Assembly: GCA_002307055.1 (NCBI GenBank)
Contig: DBTM01000060.1
Coordinates: 268-64,267, forward strand
From: Clostridiales bacterium UBA1316
GTDB lineage: Bacteria > Bacillota > Clostridia > Oscillospirales > Oscillospiraceae
DNA: 64,000 nucleotides
Reading direction: 5' to 3'
The stretch's first letter is position 1, and every line of letters starts with the position of its first letter. This document shows, piece after piece, positions 34,398 through 42,643 of this stretch. Under the pieces are notes generated by a model that worked only from the letters and a program-made list of their open reading frames with translations, was not told where the DNA came from and did no database searches. Made by a program: the position numbers and the translations under genes.

Positions 34398-36245
34398 ATT
34401 ATCAGACTCCGTAAAATAAAGCACTTTTTTCTTGGAAGGCCACTTAACAGCGAAGCGCTCAATGATGAGAAATACTCTGTAGGCTGGGGCCTCCCCATTC
34501 TTGCCAGCGATGCTATCTCATCAGTCGCCTATGCCGGGCAGGAAATGCTGGCTGTTCTGCTCCCGGTGATCGGCGTCCTCGCCTTTCGCCAGCTTACGAT
34601 ACTCTCCGGCATCATTATTCTCCTGCTTTTCATCTTAATGATTTCCTACAGACAAACAATTGAACATTATCCGAACGGCGGCGGTGCTTATATAGTCGCC
34701 AAAGCCAATCTCGGAACTGTAACCGGTGTCGTCGCCGGCGCCGCTCTGGCTGTTGACTACATATTGACGGTTTCTGTCAGCATAGCCTCCGGTGTTCAGC
34801 AAATTGCTTCCGCTTTTACGCCGGTCGCGAGATACACTGTACCTGTTTGTGTCATCATTGTCGCGTTTATGGCAATCGGCAATCTGCGGGGTATGAAAGA
34901 CGCCTCGCGTATTTTCGGTATCCCGACATACGCATTCATCGCCGGACTCTTGTCCATGATTATTTTCGGTTTTATCAGACTTGCCAACGGTTATGTGCCG
35001 CCGGTTCCCGTCATGCCGACACCGGTCAATCTCCTGAAGCCGCTGACATTAATGCTCATGCTCAAAGCCTTTTCCAATGGTTGCGCCGCGGTAACCGGCT
35101 TCGAAGCCGTCAGCAACGGCGTCCCGAATTTTAAAGAGCCCTCCCGCAAGCACGCGCAGACCGTCCTGCTGATACTCACGATCATTATCCTCGTTCTCTT
35201 CGGCGGGATGGCAATTATCGCTAACTATTACAAGGTCATCCCTGATGAGCACAACGCCTTGCTGGTACTCATCGCCGGTGAAGTTTTCGGAAAAGGCTTC
35301 ATGTATTACTATATAACTATCACGGCTTTTATCATTCTGATCATGGCTGCGAATACCGCCTATTCCGACTTTCCCATGCTGCTGTCGGTCATGTCCAGAG
35401 ACGGCTACGCACCGCGGCAGCTCAGCATGCGCGGCAATCGTTTGAGTTATTCAAGCGGTATTGTGGTGCTTTCGATTGCAGCAGCCTTTCTGATCATTAT
35501 ATTCAGGGCTCGGGTTGATCTCTTGATCGGGTTGTATGCCATTGGGGTATTTATATCCTTCACCCTGTCACAGTCCGGCATGCTGGTCCACTGGTTCAAA
35601 TCCCACGAAGCCGGGTGGCATTGGAAAGCTTTTGTTAACGGTTTTGGCGCACTTGTCACCTTCACTGTTGTCATTATCATTGCTCTCACAAAATTCCAGC
35701 AAGGCGCCTGGATTGTCGTTATTCTCATTCCAATTCTTGTTTTTGCCATGCTGAAAGTCAAAAAGCATTACACGGAAATCCATGACAAGCTGAGGCTTGA
35801 ACCGGACGAATACGAGAAAACCTTCAAAAGCGAAAAATATAACGTACGTGCTATTGTGCCTCTGGAAAGCATTAACCGCGCCAGCATCCGCGCACTGCGC
35901 TATGCTAAGACAATTTCAAAGGATATCGTCGCGTTCACGGTCGTTTCCGACGCGGATACCGAGCAAAAAAACCGCCAGAAATATGCGCAGCTTCAGACCG
36001 ACATTCCGCTTATTATCCGATACTCAAAGAACAAGGATATTGTCAGGTCAATTATCGAGCTGATTGAATCTGCCGAATATAACCTGCCGAAAGACGATAT
36101 TGTAGCTGTTATTCTTCCGCAGTTTATCACTCGGAAAAGCTGGGAGCGTTTCTTACACAACGGTACACGGCAACTGATACAAAAGCAGCTGCTCAAACAC
36201 AAGCAAATCGTCATCTGCACAATTCCGCTGCAGCTTGCCGAATAA
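34398..36245 (+). CDS. kimA: KimA-like APC-superfamily potassium importer
   Basis: About 615 residues; proton-coupled K+ importer of the KUP/KimA branch. N-terminal RKIKHFFLGRPLNSEAL and ASDAISSVAYAGQEML, then YRQTIEHYPNGGGAYIVAK and FTLSQSGMLVHW, align with remembered B. subtilis KimA. A C-terminal cytoplasmic Usp-like domain (about 450-615) is present. The first in-frame ATG (34545) would delete TM1 residues; the frame is open and conserved-looking back to 34398 but holds no ATG, GTG or TTG. GAAGGAAGGG (34385-34394) points to ATT at 34398 or ATC at 34401 as the start. No c-di-AMP riboswitch is visible upstream. Confidence 0.82.
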   Translation: MIRLRKIKHFFLGRPLNSEALNDEKYSVGWGLPILASDAISSVAYAGQEMLAVLLPVIGVLAFRQLTILSGIIILLLFILMISYRQTIEHYPNGGGAYIVAKANLGTVTGVVAGAALAVDYILTVSVSIASGVQQIASAFTPVARYTVPVCVIIVAFMAIGNLRGMKDASRIFGIPTYAFIAGLLSMIIFGFIRLANGYVPPVPVMPTPVNLLKPLTLMLMLKAFSNGCAAVTGFEAVSNGVPNFKEPSRKHAQTVLLILTIIILVLFGGMAIIANYYKVIPDEHNALLVLIAGEVFGKGFMYYYITITAFIILIMAANTAYSDFPMLLSVMSRDGYAPRQLSMRGNRLSYSSGIVVLSIAAAFLIIIFRARVDLLIGLYAIGVFISFTLSQSGMLVHWFKSHEAGWHWKAFVNGFGALVTFTVVIIIALTKFQQGAWIVVILIPILVFAMLKVKKHYTEIHDKLRLEPDEYEKTFKSEKYNVRAIVPLESINRASIRALRYAKTISKDIVAFTVVSDADTEQKNRQKYAQLQTDIPLIIRYSKNKDIVRSIIELIESAEYNLPKDDIVAVILPQFITRKSWERFLHNGTRQLIQKQLLKHKQIVICTIPLQLAE

Positions 36246-36259
36246 GCGTTAAACCATAT

Positions 36260-36296
36260 AGCACAGAGCCTCTCTCGCAGCGGCTCTGTGCTTTTT
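36260..36296 (+). terminator. Rho-independent terminator of kimA
   Basis: AGCACAGAGCC (36260-36270) and GGCTCTGTGCT (36282-36292) with T5. Confidence 0.9.
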
Positions 36297-36433
36297 ATAA
36301 TACCTCTAAAGCGTCTATACTTTAAACAAACGACAGATCTTTGCTAATTAAAAAACGCAATAATATATATCCCATTAGCAAAATATGTTATAATGGCAGA
36401 AATACAGTCACCCATAACCGAAAGGAAATTTTT

Positions 36434-38068
36434 ATGAAGAAGAAAATCATTGCGATAGTGATTCTCGTTATTATATTTGCCGGCATTATCTTTTTAACGT
36501 CGCCCAATTTAAATCCACTCTACGGAGAGGGGCTCGCGTTTTGGGCTTTCGTGATTACTGTTTTCTGTGCCGTCCTTTTTCTCAGCAGCGTCGGTACAAA
36601 GAATGTTGTCTACCAGCGTGACGGCGTCATCAAATATTCGGTTCCCAAAAAAGGGCGCAGATTTGTGCTCATTGCGGCGATACCGTGGGGAATCCTGATT
36701 CTGCTGGCTATCTATTCCAGCGCGCTCTTTCACGTCAACGCGTATAAGAATCAGATGCCCGAGCCTGAGGTCCGTGAATTTGCGTCGGATGTACAGCCGA
36801 TTGACGTCAACCAGCTGCCTGTTGTTGACAGCGAGCTGGCGTCTATCTTAGCCGACAAAAAGCTCGGCGAAAAGCCCGCACTCGGCAGTCAGGTAACCTT
36901 AGGCGACCCAACCATCCAGAAGGTCAACGGCAAGCTCGTCTGGGCGGTCCCCTTACTGCATTCAGGATTCTTTAAATGGATCTCCAGTACAGAGGGCACA
37001 CCGGGCTATATCCTTGTGTCCGCCACGAATCCCAGGGATGTCACATATGTCGACAGCTATCTGATTAAATACCAGGTAAACGCTTATTTCTTTGACAATC
37101 TGCAGCGGCATGTGCGTTTATCCGGCGGATATTTTACAGGTCTAACGGACTATTCCTTCGAAATAAACGACGAGGGCAGGCCTTATTGGGTTGTCACAAC
37201 ATATAAAAACCTCGTCGGTATCAGCCTTCCCGAGGCGGACGGCGTAATTATCGTTGATGCTGCGACCGGAAAAAGCACACGTTACAGTATTGATAATGTC
37301 CCCGCGTGGGTTGACCGCGTCCAGCCTCAGGATTACATTATGACCCAGATTTCCAACCGGGGCAACTATGTCCATGGCTTGTTCAATTTCTCAAATAAAG
37401 ATAAATACCAAGCGTCTGAGGGTAATGCCATCGTTTATAACAATGACCGGTGCTATCTTTATACCGGTCTGACGAGTGTCGGCGCCGATGAAAGCACCAT
37501 CGGGTTTGTGATGATCGATATGGTCACAAAGACCCCGTACCTTTATCAGATCAGCGGTGCGACGGAATATGCCGCCCAGCAGTCTGCCGAGGGCAAGGTC
37601 CAGAACCTTCATTATCTGGCAACTTTCCCGCTCATCACCAATGTTGATGGGCACGCCACATACTTTATGACGCTCAAGGATGACGCGCGGCTTATCAAGC
37701 AGTACGCTTTTGTTTCGGTCACCGATTATACAAGCGTCGGCAACGGCGAGAATATCAGCGATGCGATGTCCAATTTCCGGTCTGTCCTGAAGTCGTCCAG
37801 CGGCGGCTCTTCGATTGATACGAGCGGCGAACAGGTAACGCTCCAGGGTAAAGTCGAGCGGATATCCTCTCAAATCTCCGGCGGGAATACGGTATACTAT
37901 ATCATTCTGGCTGAGCAGCCCGACAAAATCTTCACCGCCGTCGCGGATATCAGCCCCGAGCTTTCCCTGACAAGAGAGGGCGACAATGTGAGCCTGAATT
38001 ATAACAAAGTCGATAAGACCATCATTGATATCGCAACCTTTGACAACCTGATGTATACGCAGAAATGA
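36434..38068 (+). CDS. Uncharacterised membrane-anchored protein, large C-terminal region
   Basis: 544 residues from the ATG at 36434 (AAAGGAAAT upstream). Three hydrophobic segments (about 5-22, 34-55, 78-100) are followed by a roughly 440-residue beta-rich region, probably extracytoplasmic, with stretches such as SFEINDEGRPYWVVTTYK and VPAWVDRVQPQDYI. The last 75 residues (VTLQGKVERISSQ...) resemble a small OB-like barrel. I recall similar conserved Firmicutes proteins with no assigned function. Monocistronic, with terminators on both sides. Confidence 0.65.
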   Translation: MKKKIIAIVILVIIFAGIIFLTSPNLNPLYGEGLAFWAFVITVFCAVLFLSSVGTKNVVYQRDGVIKYSVPKKGRRFVLIAAIPWGILILLAIYSSALFHVNAYKNQMPEPEVREFASDVQPIDVNQLPVVDSELASILADKKLGEKPALGSQVTLGDPTIQKVNGKLVWAVPLLHSGFFKWISSTEGTPGYILVSATNPRDVTYVDSYLIKYQVNAYFFDNLQRHVRLSGGYFTGLTDYSFEINDEGRPYWVVTTYKNLVGISLPEADGVIIVDAATGKSTRYSIDNVPAWVDRVQPQDYIMTQISNRGNYVHGLFNFSNKDKYQASEGNAIVYNNDRCYLYTGLTSVGADESTIGFVMIDMVTKTPYLYQISGATEYAAQQSAEGKVQNLHYLATFPLITNVDGHATYFMTLKDDARLIKQYAFVSVTDYTSVGNGENISDAMSNFRSVLKSSSGGSSIDTSGEQVTLQGKVERISSQISGGNTVYYIILAEQPDKIFTAVADISPELSLTREGDNVSLNYNKVDKTIIDIATFDNLMYTQK

Positions 38069-38077
38069 TATAGAATG

Positions 38078-38112
38078 AGTAAGCCGTTCATTGATCGAGC
38101 GGCTTACTCTTA
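38078..38112 (+). terminator. Terminator after the 36434 gene
   Basis: AGTAAGCCG (38078-38086) pairs with CGGCTTACT (38100-38108), followed by CTTATT. The rest of the gap to 38375 shows only a short open tail ending at about 38335 (in frame, AVQETILTCSGDTVAKEA) that may be a gene scrap; nothing firmer is seen. Confidence 0.6.
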
Positions 38113-38375
38113 TTATAACCCCTCGTATCCGCTGATTGCCGCCCACAAACATCCTCCGCATTCAATAAAAAAGATTAATATACATCATCTTACACCAACC
38201 ATTTAACGCGGCTAATAATGGAGACAAGGAATGCTTTTTGCATAACCAGAAAACGGTTCCTAACTTGTTCTAAGCGACGCGGTACAGGAGACAATCCTCA
38301 CCTGCAGCGGCGATACCGTTGCCAAAGAAGCCTGAAAAGGAGAGCGCCGGATACGCTCGCATACTTATAAACTCT

Positions 38376-39425
38376 TTATTTAACAACATAAGCATCGAAT
38401 CCCGAGCTCTTGGCAATTGTCCCGTCGCTGAGCACCCAGAGTGCTTCGGTATCTTTGAGGGCTTCTATAAAAGCTCGGCCTTTCTCCAGCGGCATATTGA
38501 ATATTGCCGTGGTAAAGCCGTCGGCGAAGCCCGAGTCGGGGCACAAGATGGACACAGACTTATAATAATCCGCCGGCATCAGCGTTTGCGGGTTGATGAT
38601 ATGGTGATACTGCTTGCCGCCCACTGTGTAATAGCGTTCATATACGCCGCTGGTTACAAGCGCTCTGCCGGAGCAGTTGACCGACAGCAATTCGGTCTGC
38701 CGACTCAGCTTATCCGGGTTTTGAATCCCGACGACCCATGGTACCTCATGATTGTTTTGCTCGAGCTTATGCCCGACAGCCCGCACGTTTCCGCCGACGC
38801 TGAGCAGCAGACGGCGGACGCCTTTCCCCTCAAAATAGAGCGCTGTCTGCTCGGCAGCATAACCCTTAGCAACCGCTCCGACATCCAGACGCATTTTCGG
38901 GTCGCTTAAAAAAACAGCGGATCGCTCAAGGTCAATGATGACATTATCGATATCGGTATGTTTTGACGCTTCGATGAGCCGGTCCATCGGCGGCAGCGAC
39001 GCGTGCTCCGGGTCATCAATACCCGCTTCCCTGTATGTGTGCCAAATTGCCAAAACAGACCCCATGGCGATATTGACCGCGCCATCAGTCAATTCACACT
39101 TCTTTTTTGATAAAAGCAGCAGCTCGATTATACGCGGGTCGACTTTAACGGCTCTGATTCCCGCATTATCGTTAATCGTCTTTATGTTATTGATCCCATC
39201 ATAATTATTATATATATCATAAAGTCTGTTATACTCCTGCAGCTTGCTTTTCACTGCTTCAGCCAGTGTGGTGAATTCCGCATTACTGCCGGCGTATCCG
39301 ATGACCGTCGTCACCGTATCAAAAAGCGACAGAAATTCAGCCTGATACCGATGCGCGGTTTTTTGCGCGCAGCTTACAGATAGGATCATCATCAGGCACA
39401 TAAAGAAAATGATAGTTTTTTTCAA
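38376..39425 (-). CDS. apbE: ApbE-type FAD:protein FMN transferase lipoprotein
   Basis: 349 residues, TTG start at 39425. N-terminal signal peptide with lipobox ending SVSCA (Cys19), so it acts outside the membrane. It transfers FMN from FAD to a Thr/Ser of target proteins. Motifs are LDVGAVAKGYAAE near residue 180, LLLSVGGNVRAVG after it, and ALVTSGVYERYY near 235. Last gene of the minus-strand run from ndh2, it corresponds to FmnB of the Listeria electron-transfer locus. The probable substrate is the adjacent lipoprotein with two flavinylation-like motifs. Confidence 0.94.
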   Translation of the reverse strand: MKKTIIFFMCLMMILSVSCAQKTAHRYQAEFLSLFDTVTTVIGYAGSNAEFTTLAEAVKSKLQEYNRLYDIYNNYDGINNIKTINDNAGIRAVKVDPRIIELLLLSKKKCELTDGAVNIAMGSVLAIWHTYREAGIDDPEHASLPPMDRLIEASKHTDIDNVIIDLERSAVFLSDPKMRLDVGAVAKGYAAEQTALYFEGKGVRRLLLSVGGNVRAVGHKLEQNNHEVPWVVGIQNPDKLSRQTELLSVNCSGRALVTSGVYERYYTVGGKQYHHIINPQTLMPADYYKSVSILCPDSGFADGFTTAIFNMPLEKGRAFIEALKDTEALWVLSDGTIAKSSGFDAYVVK

Positions 39426-39458
39426 ATTTTAATGCTCACCCGTTCCACCGTCGTATCC

Positions 39459-39522
39459 GTAGGGGTCTGCCCTCTGTTTCCATATAGGCAGCCGCAAGGG
39501 CAGACACGAGGTCTGCCCCTAC
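39459..39522. repeat. Interspersed palindromic element, copy B
   Basis: Ends GTAGGGGTCTGCCC (39459-39472) and GTCTGCCCCTAC (39511-39522); the right half is itself a hairpin GGGCAGAC-ACGAG-GTCTGCCC (39498-39518). It lies between the lipoprotein gene and apbE. The GTAGGG/CTAC ends resemble the element at 1371-1432. Confidence 0.6.
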
Positions 39523-39549
39523 GAGAACGTTTTATATATTCACAGATAT

Positions 39550-40638
39550 CTATACTGTTGCCGTGGCTTTTGTCAGCGCCGCCACGAAGTCACCGATACT
39601 GATGGTGACGGACGACTTAATATCGGCGGGAATTGCATAGCCCTTCTCATCAACGGCAATACCCTCCACCTCGGCGGCTGTCTTGCCGGTCACATATTTA
39701 GCAAAAGCGGCCGCTTGCTCCATCCATTCCTTGCCGATACCGGATTCTTTTTTTAAGCCGTAGGCTTCACCGAGCTCGTCCTTTGTCTGAGGTGTCACCG
39801 AAAGATCCGTTGTGATTTTACCCATTGCGGTAAAATTGATGTTACCCTGTGACGCGTCGAGGACACAGCCGGAGATTTTACCGCCGGCATCCCTTGTGAT
39901 GGCGGCATAGGTTGAGTTCACCTGCACCAGCCCGGGCTTATCGCCCGCGGCACTGATGGATTTACTCATCGTGGTAACAATGCCGATGCTTAAGCGGTCT
40001 GCCTCCGCAGCGCCGACGCTCTGCGCCATCTTTATCGCTTTTTCAAGGCATTTTATAAAGCCCCCAATCGAAATTGTGACGGAAGCTTTAAGGTCGGATT
40101 GCGTGGTGTAATTTTTTTCATCGACCTTAATGCCCATAACCTGTTCAGCCGTCATGCCCTCGACATATTTGGCGAAAGCTGCCGCCTGCTCATACCATTC
40201 CTTACCGATACCGGATGCTTTTTTAAGACCGTAGGTATCCGCAAGCTCATTTTTTGTTTTAAAAGTTGTCGTCGGCAGCGTGATCAGCTGGCCTTTTACG
40301 TCAAAATAGATCTGAGCCGAAACAGCATCTATGACGCATTTCTGAATTTTCCCCTTGGAATCAACAGTGACGGCGATAACCGTCGAGTCCACCTCAGCAA
40401 GACCGTTATCCTGGCCGGCATCCGTCGATTTGGAGAGCGCTGTCAGAACAGCAAGCCCTGTTTTGGCCGAACCTGCCGAGGAGGATGGCGGCGAGGGCGA
40501 GGACGGTGCTGACGAGGAGGGCTTGGATGCCGAGGGTGACGATGACCCCGACGGAGCCGGTGAGGGGCTTGATTTGCAGCCAAAAAGAAGCGCGGACAGA
40601 CATACCGCTGTCATTAATAACGTCACGATTCTTTTCAT
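39550..40638 (-). CDS. Lipoprotein with duplicated flavinylation-like domain (PplA-like)
   Basis: 362 residues from the ATG at 40638 (ATG at 40647 also possible). Signal peptide with lipobox LFGC (Cys21), then a Ser/Pro-rich spacer (22-57) suited to crossing the cell wall. Two homologous domains of about 140 residues follow (62-200 and 215-362), each with YGLKKxSGIGKEW and AAAFAKYV. Each ends in a motif resembling the ApbE target D-x-x-S/T-G-A-T: DLKASVTIS (Thr188) and DIKSSVTIS (Thr345). Predicted to carry two FMN groups as an extracellular electron carrier like Listeria PplA. The flavinylation is inference. Confidence 0.75.
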   Translation of the reverse strand: MKRIVTLLMTAVCLSALLFGCKSSPSPAPSGSSSPSASKPSSSAPSSPSPPSSSAGSAKTGLAVLTALSKSTDAGQDNGLAEVDSTVIAVTVDSKGKIQKCVIDAVSAQIYFDVKGQLITLPTTTFKTKNELADTYGLKKASGIGKEWYEQAAAFAKYVEGMTAEQVMGIKVDEKNYTTQSDLKASVTISIGGFIKCLEKAIKMAQSVGAAEADRLSIGIVTTMSKSISAAGDKPGLVQVNSTYAAITRDAGGKISGCVLDASQGNINFTAMGKITTDLSVTPQTKDELGEAYGLKKESGIGKEWMEQAAAFAKYVTGKTAAEVEGIAVDEKGYAIPADIKSSVTISIGDFVAALTKATATV

Positions 40639-40699
40639 ATAAACCATCCATTCCGCTCGGTTAATCCCCGGTATCCGCATTTTTCTTTTTTATACTTTC

Positions 40700-41611
40700 T
40701 CATCTTAACAGTATCCCACCCGCAAAAATTAAAATGATGTGCGCCGTAATAACCAGTAAAAAATTATTGATTGATATAATAAAGGTTTCCTCTTTTATCT
40801 GTTTTTTATTAAATTTATTGATATTTTTTTGGACAGGGATGAGCGTGAGCAGGACAAGCAGACTCAAGGGCGTCAGGAATCCCGCAATCACCATGACAAG
40901 CACGCAGAAATAGGCTATATAATAAAACGCCGAAAAAAGAACAAGCGCTTTTTTTTTAATGTAATACGGCAGTGTGTACCTGCCCACAGCGATATCGCGG
41001 GCAGTATCGCAGATATTGTTAGCCAGCATGATATTTGCTGTGAGGCAGAACGGTACAAGAGCAAGCAGCAGTAAACCGATGACCGGCACAACGCACACCT
41101 GAACGGTCAGAACACCGCCGCGGACAGCATAAGCAAGCAGACCGCCGACGGGCATATTGATATAAAATACAATGGCCGGTATGACGAACCCGTAAAAGAA
41201 ACCAGACACAATTTCACTGTACGGGCCGTGCGAAATAGGCACCGGCCCAAAGGAATATAAAACACCGAACAGAAAACACAAGCCGCCCAGCAGCAGCACA
41301 ACAACATCCGTCAGAGCAACAAGATACACACCGAAAAATACGCTGATGAGCAGCAATAACGCCGTTATGACCTTTGCGCTCAAACGCGAAAGCTTCAGCT
41401 TCTGATTGTTTTTCTTTGTATCGAAATAATTGTTGATCGTCGTAGCCGACATATCGAAAAAAAGCATACCGATAAAAAACACAAGAGTGCGCCGCGCATC
41501 AATTGTATAGCTGCTTGAAACCAGGTAAGCGAGTGCCATCAGAAAAGGAAAGACGCTCGTTATTTTTGTTTTAATTTCAACATAATCAAGAAATCGTGCT
41601 GTTTTGTTCAT
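40700..41611 (-). CDS. dmkA: UbiA-family prenyltransferase (DmkA/MenA-like)
   Basis: 303 residues from the ATG at 41611 (alternative starts at 41614 and 41626). About eight TM segments. Asp-rich motifs are NNYFDTKKNNQ near residue 63 and NICDTARDIAVGR near residue 190, as in enzymes attaching a polyprenyl chain to dihydroxynaphthoate. Position in the cluster matches DmkA, which makes the demethylmenaquinone used for extracellular electron transfer. It starts 21 nt after the polyprenyl synthase stop. Confidence 0.85.
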   Translation of the reverse strand: MNKTARFLDYVEIKTKITSVFPFLMALAYLVSSSYTIDARRTLVFFIGMLFFDMSATTINNYFDTKKNNQKLKLSRLSAKVITALLLLISVFFGVYLVALTDVVVLLLGGLCFLFGVLYSFGPVPISHGPYSEIVSGFFYGFVIPAIVFYINMPVGGLLAYAVRGGVLTVQVCVVPVIGLLLLALVPFCLTANIMLANNICDTARDIAVGRYTLPYYIKKKALVLFSAFYYIAYFCVLVMVIAGFLTPLSLLVLLTLIPVQKNINKFNKKQIKEETFIISINNFLLVITAHIILIFAGGILLR

Positions 41612-41632
41612 CATTAAAGCTTCCATCGTTCT

Positions 41633-42643
41633 TTAATTTCCGACCGGCAGTCCGGCCGATTGTTCTAACAGCGCTATCAGCTTGTCTTTTTTGTCAGGTA
41701 TCGACGGCAATAACATGATTATCTTTTTTGTCTTCACGAAATACTCTGTTATCTTAAGGTGCGTATAAGCCAGGCCGCCTGATGATTCTACCGCTTTTTT
41801 AAGTGCGAGCGGCTCTATCCCGCGCATGATCCTGCCGTGCAGGCTCCTGTCCGTTTTGAGCGCATAGATCAGCGGGAGTGTGACGACACCCGTTTTAAAA
41901 TCAGACAAAACGGGTTTTTTTGATGTTTTTTGTGGGGCTTGGTAATCGGCGCAGTCGTCTGCCAGCTGAAAGATAATTCCAAGGTTTCTGCCAAGCTCCA
42001 AATATTGATACTTAAAGCTTTCTGTCTCATCAGACAGCAGGAACCCGGCATAAAATGAAGCCTCGAACATGGCGGCTGTTTTTCCGGTGATAATTTTTAA
42101 ATATTGCCGCTCTGTGAGCGCAAAATTGCGGTTATTTTGATTCTGGCGCAGCTCACCGGCCAGTACATCCGTCAGATACTCCGGCATTGTATTGGGGATA
42201 AGACTGTACCGATCCTCATGCGGCTTAATCGCTGAGGCCAGCTGCAGCGCGAGGCAGACTAAATAATCGCCGCATAAGACAGCTGCTTTCTCTCCGAACT
42301 TCTTATGAAGTGTTTCAAGGCCGCGCCGCTTGTCGGCATTGTCAATGATATCATCATGCACGAGTGTTGCCAGATGCAGCAGCTCAACAGCGGCGGCGAT
42401 TTGAACGGCATCGCTCACAAGCTGGCCGTCCTGCCGCATCGCGCAGGTCAGCAGCGAGCGTGCGCGGATATTTTTGCCGACGGCTCTGGACAGGTGACTT
42501 GTCAGCCGCCGGATGACGGCGGGGGTGCTTTTTAGCTGATGACTTATTTCGCTCTGCGTATGACGAAGCGCTTCGTCATACGCAAGATACTCAAGCGCCT
42601 CGGCATTTTGATGGTTTGCAACGCCGATATTTCTATCAGTCAT
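41633..42643 (-). CDS. dmkB: Polyprenyl diphosphate synthase (DmkB-like)
   Basis: 336 residues. First Asp-rich motif LVHDDIIDNADKRRG near residue 93, second FQLADDCADY near residue 227, lysine motif IRARSL upstream. Makes the long isoprenoid side chain of a quinone. It overlaps the upstream ndh2 end by 8 nt, indicating coupling, and is followed by the UbiA gene that would use its product. The second motif has Cys/Ala (DDCAD) where DDxxD is expected, which is permitted. Confidence 0.88.
   Translation of the reverse strand: MTDRNIGVANHQNAEALEYLAYDEALRHTQSEISHQLKSTPAVIRRLTSHLSRAVGKNIRARSLLTCAMRQDGQLVSDAVQIAAAVELLHLATLVHDDIIDNADKRRGLETLHKKFGEKAAVLCGDYLVCLALQLASAIKPHEDRYSLIPNTMPEYLTDVLAGELRQNQNNRNFALTERQYLKIITGKTAAMFEASFYAGFLLSDETESFKYQYLELGRNLGIIFQLADDCADYQAPQKTSKKPVLSDFKTGVVTLPLIYALKTDRSLHGRIMRGIEPLALKKAVESSGGLAYTHLKITEYFVKTKKIIMLLPSIPDKKDKLIALLEQSAGLPVGN

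Noticed and set aside
34234..34398. c-di-AMP (ydaO) riboswitch before the KimA-like gene
   Set aside because: Looked for because B. subtilis kimA has one. The interval holds CTCAC repeats and a promoter, with none of the conserved ydaO blocks and no terminator between promoter and gene.
37391..38161. 256-codon minus-strand open frame
   Set aside because: Shadow of the membrane-anchored protein at 36434-38068; composition is not protein-like.
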